64,000 bases of DNA from NCBI GenBank assembly GCA_020736575.1, contig JAGPYM010000005.1:2170001-2234000 (forward strand), written 5' to 3'. How positions within the stretch are numbered: position 1 is the first letter of the stretch; every line of letters begins with the position of its first letter. Of the stretch, positions 56,201-64,000 are shown piece after piece. The position numbers and the translations under genes were made by a program. This DNA is from Thelonectria olida (lineage: Eukaryota; Ascomycota; Sordariomycetes; Hypocreales; Nectriaceae). A model generated the notes under the pieces. That model worked only from the letters and a program-made list of their open reading frames with translations. It was not told the origin of the DNA and did no database searches.

Positions 56201-56286
56201 GCGCGTACGCCGTAACATGTCGAGAGGATTGAGGAAATGAGTTGTAGACATGCAACGGAGCTCGCAGTTATACTTAACGGGTCCAT
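53281..56286 (-). CDS. Fungal NLR (STAND): N-terminal helical domain - NACHT - ankyrin repeats
   Basis: Six exons (55829-56286, 55646-55755, 55408-55587, 55298-55322, 54660-55235, 53281-54595) join in phase to 887 residues. The introns are 58-85 bp. The N-terminus (MDPLSITASSVACLQLISSI, then helices to about 190) is the fungal STAND N-terminal domain. The NACHT follows: the Walker A LSGLPGFGKTVM is made partly by a 25-nt exon (55298-55322), then SHAIDVVAGEIGQLDD and FAYCDFRDPDSQDM. Walker B is VYLFVDALDEV, then IRIMATSRNEAGI. A helical region (AACQLDSLGGCRTIRDIKKS, LSHLSVRDYLVS) leads to ankyrin units (GGTALHAAIIRGHIMIAERL, GVTPLHSAASHGSMDEINVL). Fungal NLRs sense non-self or damage and trigger incompatibility-type death. 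The nucleotide-binding residues are intact. Only a few repeats are left at the end, where AT-rich sequence begins. Confidence 0.88.
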
Positions 56287-58094
56287 CCTAGACAGTAGGG
56301 CTTGGTGTTTTTTTTTTTCCTTGGAAAATAGCCTTTATAGAAAGATTTATTGATCAATGATATGGAGAAAAACGCTAATGCAACAGTTGTAGTGCCGGAG
56401 ATGATGTTTAAATACACGATAAGCCTGGTCAGCAGTGACTAACAGTGCTTAACGTGGCTGTGAGGCACGGTGGCAGCATCTTTCACAATTTCATCTAAGC
56501 CTCATTGGTGTCGTCGACGTGTGGTGGTGCCATGGAACCGAGTCCACAGGCTCTTGCATCAACATGCAGTAATTACACTGGACAGGCGCCGCCTCCAAGA
56601 CGTCCCACCCTTAGGATGCTTAATGGGATGATGACTTCTCAGAAGAGTTCATGCGCACAACCTAAGGATCAAAGGCTTAAAACTCCGTTTTAGTAGGTAC
56701 CTAACTTACCAACTTAATTACTCTCACACACTAGATATGAGAATAAAGGCCCTCGCCTCTAACAGGGGATACATAACCAAAATTTACGGGACCTAATAAG
56801 CAAGTTGGACATTTCTCTGCTACCAAAAGAAAATGGAGAGAAACATTGAGTGGTTGTTTGCATGTGACCCTCTCAGACGACCCTGTTGCAGGCTGACTTG
56901 CAAGCAGACTTGCAGCCAATATCACACCAGGCTATGTGGGTAGATTTGCATATGCAAGATTTTCTATTCTTCCTTGAGGCGCTCTGTCGTGCGATTCATT
57001 CGTTCATTTCGTATCCCTACAGTCAAATGACAAAGAAGTATTGCACATTCGGATCACCGCGGCGAATTCCGGAAGACTTCGCAAATTGACCAACACTAGA
57101 GGCAACCTGGTCTCCACATCGGTGAACTTGGCACAAGCCTCGAGTGGCCCCCAAGCGATGTGCATTCTGCCTTGCCAAATTCAGACTACGGAATTTCAAG
57201 CCCAGGATATGGCTGTGATGTGTACTGTTGAGTAGCGTGATTAGTTGGCCGTGTCTCACAATTGCGACATACACTTCGTACAGTAGCCTACGAAGAGTAG
57301 GTAAGGTAGGTCAGCAGGCAGATCCAGCCAGCCCTTTTACCATTATGAGCTTATTTACTGTTTCAACTTTCTCTGTGCCAGTATACAGAAGCACGACTCG
57401 GTTATGTAAAGTGCACACCATCTTTACTTTGTGTTGAATCATCACATTTACGTGATTATATTAGTCAATTCTTACCGACTCTCCCTGAGGTAGAGAAGGC
57501 TGAAAGGGAGCCGTCTGCCCAATAAGGTCTCAGTAATCCGGACGCCTTCAAAGAAAGTACATAGCTTTTCATAGATGAAGTTGATCATGTATTTAGGCTA
57601 GCTGGGCTATAAGCCAACGCCGACGCCGCGACGTGATCGGATCGGTCCAGCCAGCGCCGGTGTGGAAACCCAAGACGAACTAGACTGAGGACAGTCACCA
57701 GTAGACAATAACTTTTTGTGGCTATAAAGTTATATTCTTAAAATTCCGCGCTGAGGTACTTTGGTTATGCTGTGTAAGTCTCAGGTTACCAGCGCACCAG
57801 GCTTGGATAACAGGCTCAGCCACCCCCATGTTGTTTCTGCTGCGGAGAGGCAGTCTAAGCAGCCAGCAGCGGCAAGGCTCTCTCTAGCGCTCTGGCCAAC
57901 CTGTGTGCAATTTCTGTTCATATTGGCAGCAAACTTCCTTTTTTCCCTTCCATGTTTTCAACTCTGCAGCTCGTTCCTCAACTTAAGCAACTGAAGTTGC
58001 TCAACCGTATAACACAGTTCATTAAGCAAATACTAACCCCGATTTGATGGCTCTTCATGCTTGAAGATTGAAAGCGATTATTGCTTCTGTGGGA
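56287..58094. other. Intergenic (1.8 kb) between the NLR and the relic
   Basis: Promoter side of the NLR gene; a T9 run lies at about 56311-56319. No gene or RNA was recognised. Confidence 0.45.
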
Positions 58095-60882
58095 ATGGCG
58101 GACCCTCTTTCCGTGGCCGGCTTGGGCATTGGCGTGGTGTCTCTGGGTCTCCAGGTCTCCGGGGCCATCATGGCATACATCGATGCCCTTAACTGCCGCG
58201 ACAAGGACATTGCATCGGTAAAACAGCAGAATAGCTCTTTGCGCAAGACACTCCAGATTATCGAGACATCGCTCTCCCAATTTCAGTGCGACCACTAAGT
58301 CGCAACAACGGCGGTGCACGAATGCCTCGACTCGTGCACAGAGGAACCCAACGCTCTGGAGAGCTTAATTGCTGATCTCACTGTCTGCAGACAGTCCACA
58401 ACCAGCCGGGAAAACAAGTTCAAGAACCATGGCAAGAAGCTACTCTATCCGTTTAGTCGTCCCAAGGCCGAAAAATTGGAGGCAAGAGTAGATAACGCCA
58501 ACGCGACTCTTCGTTAGCGTTGCAGACGCTAGGATTGCGCGCAAACCCAGACTATTTTCCCCTATAGCCCGCCATGTACTGATAAACATATCAGATCCGT
58601 ATCACAGTTGGGCACCGAGAAATTGGCCACGCTCGAGGCGACTTCCCACAACATCTCTGCCAGTCTTCTCGCTGTACAGTCCAACGTCTCGGCCATGAAC
58701 GGTCCCCTCCAAGGTATACATAGCACTGTATCTGGGTTTGAGACACGCTCCGATACCCTCGAGACTCTTCTATCGCAGCTGATTGTTCCTCGGCCGGCCG
58801 AGAACGAGAACGAAAACTCACAGGGTGTAAGTTGGTCAGTCTACCAAGCTTGCCATGCATTCAAGCTTACCTCAAGTTTTATTTGGATTTACTCTGCAGT
58901 CGCCACTGGCCGGCTGGGGGCGAAGCCTGGCTTCTTAAGGGACATCTGCGAGGCTACAGGAGCCCGGCGAGGCCTAGATCGAACGAAACTCTACTGGCAA
59001 TTGATCACGGTACAGAAAAGTTCGACGATAATGTGTCGACGTATATTGGACGGAGTTCCTCATGCTGCTGCCGCTATCCCCGAGGCCTCCAACGCAAGAA
59101 TGTTATCTGGGGCTCTCTGCCGTTTTCCTTCGATACGGCCACTGAGCAGCATCTGCCTGGATGCCCGGCTGCTGAAGTAACGATAGGCACAGCTCGAAGC
59201 CAGACATACACCGGATTCCGACGTCTACTCAATCAGCCACCCAGCTTTCATTTACAATGCTGTGGGGGGCAGGAGGTTCGAGTCTTAGCCCCAACTTCAC
59301 CTACTACCCTACTGTTGACTCAGAAACTGCACCAACCTTCAGAATACTATCTCTGTTAGAACGCTTTCGATTCGGCGGTTTGGGCTATGTGCTGTGGCGG
59401 GAAAATTTGATTCCAGCGGCAGTATACGCAATCTTGACATTATTTCGAGCTCAGAAGGCGTCTCCTCGAGCAGTCGAAGCGGACAATAGATCTCTGGTCA
59501 ATCATTTAGCTAGACGTACGAGTGTCAACTGATCACTAGCTTCGCGTGGTAGTACCTAATGCACCGATTCAGATAGATATAACTCACGAGTCTGATCAAT
59601 GTTTACAGAGTCAGGCCGATGCCAAGGCCGACTTCTGCCCTCTGCTTGAGCTTCTCGAATGCTTGATTGTTAACAAAGCCCCAGCAAAAGATTACAATTT
59701 ATCCGGCCAGTGAGTCCCCAGTGTTCAGTCGGAAATAGGCAGGTTGCACTCGGCTGACTTATCGTACAGCACACCGCTCAGCGGTATGTTTACGTCAATT
59801 ACATCTGGCAACGTCACCGATCCAGTACGTGCTACTGCCGCGGAGCTCATCCTACGATCAAATGTCGAGGCAAACATGGCATGCCTGTCAGAACCACATC
59901 CGGCAGCTTCTAACACGATCCTCGACTAATCAGGACGGCAACATCATGCAGAAGGCACCGCGGTACTACTTCACTTCCTAGCTTGTTCGACTAGAATTGC
60001 CGAAGGTTCGTATTAGCTGCACCCTAAAGAACGGCGAGTGGCCTGTTAAAAGAATATTTTGATGTCTAGCCTATGGCTCTGGTCCGCTGAGTTTGGCAAC
60101 TCTATCAAACAACCTAGAACATGTCGAACACCTAGTGAGGATCCACCCTGCCACTCTCGCGGAGCGAAACCTTTTCGGGCACACTCTGCAGCACCTCGCT
60201 GTAGACAAGCCGCCCTGGTTGCGAAATTTAGTGAAAGCCGTAGACTTTAGGCTTCTTAACCAGTCGGATCAGGAGGGTCAATTTAGGCAATCACCATTGG
60301 AAACCGCCGTCTTCCTCAGCGGGGAGCGATGTCGGGAGCACACACATCACCGCATGTGCCGACGATGGAGATGCGCTGAGAGCGCAGTCATTCTCTTGAA
60401 AGCCGATTGTGCGCTCCCTGTGTCGATAAGATGACAGAGCGTGTTGCTTCTAAACGGTGTAAGCTGAGATACATACGCCACATGAAAGACCGAAGAGACC
60501 GACTGAAGCAGCTCGCCTTGGACAACCTTCCAGCAACGGAAGTAGAGCGACTGGACCTGACGTCTGAACGCGTTCTTGATTTTCTAGTACCGCGAGTTGT
60601 TCAGCTCTTGCAAGACCGTGGTGTTTGCATTTCTGAGGCTCTTGGCGTCTCGAGTAACGGACAGTCATCGGTCTACCAAGAGCTCAGCTCGCCCAGGGAT
60701 GCCGAACTCTCCTTCCGCGTCGGTTTCCAAGACACGGATTCGTGGTGCAATGCTTACGCGGCGGAACTTTAAGACATTCCTAATCTGGTTCAGGATCTAT
60801 CGTATCTGCATTAGCTGTTTAAACATGGGGCCACCTCCTGTCAGCTTAACGCCTTCGCATTAGCGAGAGATATATGCGTGGC
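58095..60882 (+). pseudogene. Decayed ankyrin/STAND-type gene running into the AT block
   Basis: It begins MADPLSVAGLGIGVVSLGLQ, the start of the fungal STAND/ankyrin N-terminal domain. The same frame is stopped by TAA at 58297 (CDH-stop-VATTAVHECLDSC) and TAG codons near 58515. Later pieces follow in the order of known fungal ankyrin proteins: EKLATLEATSHNISASLLAV, TLETLLSQLIVPRP, EHLVRIHPATLAERNLFGHT, the block DRRDRLKQLALDNLPATEVE (about 60489), GVCISEALGVSSNGQSSVYQ and SFRVGFQDTDSWCNAYAAEL. A TAA at 60770 and a TAG near 60811 are again CAA to TAA and TGG to TAG changes, and the text LFKHGATSCQLNAFALARDI goes on to about 60880. Its true C-terminus is lost in the AT-rich block. It is a dead gene. 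Confidence 0.7.
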
Positions 60883-61649
60883 CCACTTCACATTTTAAAC
60901 AATTGGCAGCGAGCTGAATGTAATAATCTGGTCAATTTCTAATAGTAAAAACTTAAGGGTTCTAAGTTTATATTAGTAGAGAGATTAGGGTGTTAAGGTC
61001 TAAGTAATATAGTAAGTTATTATTATTTAATATATACTATATTTATATTTATAGCTAGCTCTATTTATATATATATAAGGGGAAAACTTTTAGCTTTTAA
61101 GTGTATATAAAATTAAACGCTTTTATAAGTAATTAGTTATAATATAGATTTATAAATAATTAATTAATAGTAAATATAATATATTTTAGCTTTTAAAACT
61201 AGCTTTTAGCTCTTATAATATTAGAAAGTGTACTAATTATATTTAATTATTTATATATTTTTATAGTATGGGCTAATTAAAAAACTTTTTTATATATATT
61301 TTAAAAGAATTATAATTTAATTACTTATATTTAACTAGCTATTAGCTATTAATTTAAATTAATTATAATTCTATTTATTTTTAATTTAAGCTTTTAATTT
61401 AAAAGGTTTAATTTAATTATAATTAGTAATATACTATTATATTTTAAATTAAAATAATATATTATTATATATAATAATATATTTAAATTAAAACCTATAA
61501 TTAAACTATATTAAAAGTTAAAAAAGCTTAAATTATATATAATATATTAATAAATATATTTATAAATTAAATATCTTTTAAATTATATAAAAGTATATTA
61601 AATAATTTAAAATACATTTATTTATAACTTACTATTATATATTTAAATT

Positions 61650-61888
61650 ATATTTATATTTTAATATATATATATAATATTTATAAGTGCAAACTAGGGT
61701 TTAAAAAAGTAGTGCTTTTATATTAAAAGCTTAATATAAGGTTCTTTTAAATAAAGTTTATTTAATAAGAATTTTTATTTAAAAGCTAATTGTAAACCTT
61801 ATAAAAAAGCTTATTATAATAGATATAAGGCTAAGTTTATTTATATTAACTTTTATTATATACTAGTATTAGGCTTATTTTAATAAAT
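61650..61888 (-). mobile_element. Partial RIP-mutated copy of the 0.9 kb element, same orientation as the 24-kb copy
   Basis: GTGCTTTTATATTAAAAG, then AATATAAGGTTCTTTTAAA, and AAGCTTATTATAATAGATA-TAAGGCTAAG line up in order with 24525-24655 (GTGCTTTTATATTGGAGG, AATAAGGTTCCTTAAGT, AAGCTTATTGTGATAGATA-TAAGGCTAGG). Only the last ~240 bases of the element are clear here. Confidence 0.6.
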
Positions 61889-62143
61889 AATATAATATAT
61901 ATAAAAATTATATTTAGATTAAATATATAATATAAAAAAATATAAAAGCTAAATTATATTATATAAAACTATTAATAAAGTTTTAAAATCTTTAAAAAGA
62001 AAAAAGTTTTTTTATATAAATTTATAAATATTATAATTACTTTTAATTATAAAAATTTTAAAATTAAATTATTATATTAAATTTAATTTATAAAATAATT
62101 ATAAATAAAATTAAATAATTATTATATAATTAAATATAAATTT

Positions 62144-62745
62144 ATTATTAGTAAAAAAGTAAATAATTTAAATATATAATAAAAATTAATATATATTATA
62201 TTTTAACTTTCTATTTATTATAATAAGCTTTTTAATAGAGCTTATAATTAGTATTAAAATAAAAGTATAAAAAGCTAAGCTATAAAAGCCCTATTATAAG
62301 CCTGGCTTTAAGTTATAATTAAAAAATGGGCTAACTTATAAATTAGTTAGCCTAGCCCTAATAGGTAAAAGGGAATCTAGTGCTACTAATAGAGCGCCTA
62401 CTAAATTAAAGTCTTATAATATACTAATACTTACCTATTTTATTTCTAATTTTACTTTAGTTAATAACTCTCTTATAAAAAGTTTTTATTAAATAAATTT
62501 TATTTAATAAATTTTATTTTAAGCTTTTAATATAAAAGTACCTTTTTATTTAATTTTTACTTATATAATTTAAATAATAATATAATATATAATAGTAAAA
62601 ATATTTAACTTTTAACTAATTAAATATATTATAATATAATTAAATAATAAAAATTATATAACTATTTATTATATATTAAAATATATTAATTCTTTTAAAT
62701 ATATTAAACTAATAAAAGATTTTAATAAATATTTAAAAAGTAATT
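62144..62745 (+). mobile_element. Second RIP-mutated copy of the element, interrupted
   Basis: It starts ATTATTAGTAAAAAAGTAAA, matching ATTGTTAAAAAAGCCGAT of the element's sense strand, and follows it as far as TTTTAATAAATATTTAAAAAG (CCTCAATAGGCACCTAAAGG in the intact copy). It is split at about 62275-62478 by ~205 bases of less AT-rich foreign sequence, and it is cut off at 62745 where another copy begins. Confidence 0.6.
62275..62478. mobile_element. ~205-bp nested insertion inside the second copy
   Basis: This segment has clearly more C and G than its surroundings (for example AAGCCTGGCTTTAAG, CTAGTGCTACTAATAGAGCG) and is absent from the intact element. It begins and ends next to matching AAAAG bases, so it may carry a short target duplication. 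No coding sequence was seen. Confidence 0.45.
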
Positions 62746-63602
62746 ATTATTAAAAAAGCTAATAATTTAAATATATAATAAAGGTTAATATAAGCTAAGC
62801 TCTAGCTTTATATTTATTATAATAAGCTTTTTAATAAGGCTTATAATTAGTTTTAAAATAAAAGTCCCTATTAAGTAAATCTTACTTAAAAAACCTTATT
62901 TTAAGCTTTTAATATAAAAATACCTTTTTATTTAACTCTAGTTTATATAATTTAACTAATAATATAATATATAATAGTTAAAATATTTAACTTTTTATTA
63001 ATTAAATATAATATAATTTAATTAAATAATAAGAGCTATATAACTACTTGCTATATATTAAAATATATAAATTTCTTTAAGTATATTAAGCTAATAAAAG
63101 ATTTTAATAGGTATTTAAAAGAATTATAACTTTTAAGTATTTTTATACTATTTAATATAAATATACTATTAAATATTAATTAAAAAATTAATTTAGTTAT
63201 TTTAAGTTATAAGATTTTAATTAAAAGATTTAATATATATTTATACTATTATAACTTTTTAAAAAGTAAAAACAAAACTATTTTAATAATAATAATAAGC
63301 AATTTATTAAAATAATTTAATTAAATACTTATAAGTTATAATTTTAAAAGCTATTATATATAATAGTAATAATTTAAATAGTTACTTAAAAGGCTATAAA
63401 GGAAAATTTAAAAATAAAAAGTAAGTTAAATAAATATAAGAGTTAATAAAGTGGGGGGCTAAAAAGGTTAAATAAAAAAGAAAAGTTTAAAAAAGGTTAA
63501 AATAGATTTAAAGGCATTTAAATTAATAGAAATAAAATAAGGTAACTAGGTAATAAAATATATTAAAAGTTTATATAATAATAAAAGTTACTAATTATAA
63601 AG
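62746..63602 (+). mobile_element. Full-length RIP-mutated copy of the 0.9 kb element, inverted
   Basis: The plus strand here matches the reverse complement of 23814-24704 from end to end. The start is ATTATTAAAAAAGCTAATAA against ATTGTTAAAAAAGCCGATAA. The middle is TTTTAATAGGTATTTAAAAG against CCTCAATAGGCACCTAAAGG. Near the end there is GTGGGGGGCTAAAAAGGTTA against GTGGGGGGGGGGCCAAAAAGG..., and the end is CTAATTATAAAG against CCGATCGTAAAG. It is 857 bp against 891; most of the difference is one deletion of about 34 bases at about 63265. The mismatches are overwhelmingly C-to-T and G-to-A. Confidence 0.75.
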
Positions 63603-64000
63603 TATATTTATATTATATTATTTTATTTTAATAAAATTATAAGTATTAATTACTTAACTTAGGGTATAATAATATATTTTTAGTTACAATTAAGCTAAAC
63701 CTTTTAAATTAGAAATTTAAGTTAAAAATAAAACTATAATTAGTTTAATTCTAATAGCTACTAGCTAGTTAAATATAAGCAATTTTCTAATACTTTTAAA
63801 CTATATATAAAAGGGCTTTCTAATTGGCTTATATTATATTAATATATAAATAATTAAATATAATTAGTAAATTTTCTAATATTATAAAAGCTAAAAGCTA
63901 GTTTAAAAGCTAAAATATATTATATTAGCTATTAGTTAGTTAATTATAAGGCTATATATTATAATTTATTACTTATAAGAGTATTTAATTTTATATATAT

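Larger units (their letters stand above)
60883..64000. repeat. AT-rich, RIP-type repeat block (continues beyond the window)
   Basis: About 3.1 kb of sequence made up almost only of A and T, dominated by TTAA, TATA and AATTA words, with rare C or G. There is no open frame of use. The copies of the 0.9 kb element inside it show that the low GC comes from C-to-T/G-to-A conversion and not from low-complexity expansion. The left edge is abrupt, at the end of the decayed ankyrin gene. Such blocks mark heterochromatin, subtelomeres or centromere flanks in fungi. Confidence 0.9.

Noticed and set aside
60883..64000. AT block as mitochondrial DNA or a centromere core
   Set aside because: No mitochondrial genes or tRNAs are seen, and alignment with the nuclear GC-normal element explains the composition better.
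1..64000. CRISPR arrays, bacterial operons, riboswitches, integrons
   Set aside because: The sequence is a fungal nuclear genome with spliced genes, and no regularly spaced repeats or bacterial signals were seen.

Overview
The window is nuclear DNA of a filamentous ascomycete. Genes are broken by short introns (45-150 bp, GT...AG, with CTAAC/CTCAC-like branch sites). The gene families are typically fungal: GH6 cellobiohydrolase with CBM1, hybrid histidine kinase, homeobox-C2H2 factor, NACHT-ankyrin NLR, P450, DUF7704 and Kes1-type OSBP. The right end is an extremely AT-rich block of the kind left by repeat-induced point mutation (RIP). A Sordariomycete, perhaps a Fusarium relative, fits best, but the species is inferred and not shown. 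Exon structures were built by hand from splice signals and reading-frame phase.

Layout. 0-2.5 kb: the 3' end of a CaiB/BaiF CoA-transferase and an intact intradiol ring-cleavage dioxygenase. 3.1-5.3 kb: a decayed membrane-protein gene. 6-11.4 kb: a secreted PAN/Apple-like protein and a 1251-residue hybrid histidine kinase. 14-20 kb: an F-box/ankyrin protein and an 871-residue homeobox + C2H2 regulator. 21-27.6 kb: a single-pass surface protein, a kinase-fold (APH) relic, a ~0.9 kb mobile element and a PIF1-family helicase. 29-36.6 kb: Cel6-type cellobiohydrolase, oxysterol-binding protein and a divergent Ras-like GTPase. 36.9-40.7 kb: a gene relic carrying seven stops of C-to-T type, an intact P450 and a cupin relic. 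41.9-49 kb: F-box protein, bZIP factor, and two secreted proteins. 51-61 kb: a DUF7704 gene with a frameshift, a multi-pass membrane protein, an intact fungal NLR, and a decayed ankyrin/STAND gene that runs into the AT block. 60.9-64 kb: AT block.

The most useful observation joins two distant parts. The GC-normal element at 23.8-24.7 kb, bounded by an exact 14-bp direct repeat, aligns almost base for base with heavily C-to-T/G-to-A converted copies in the terminal AT block, including one full-length copy at 62746-63602. The window therefore holds both the unmutated and the RIP-mutated form of one unnamed element. Several gene relics show the same C-to-T nonsense pattern, which suggests that cytosine mutagenesis has also inactivated genes here. 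No clear physical gene cluster or operon-like pathway is visible apart from the possible CoA-transferase/dioxygenase pair at the left end. No tRNA or rRNA gene was recognised by eye.
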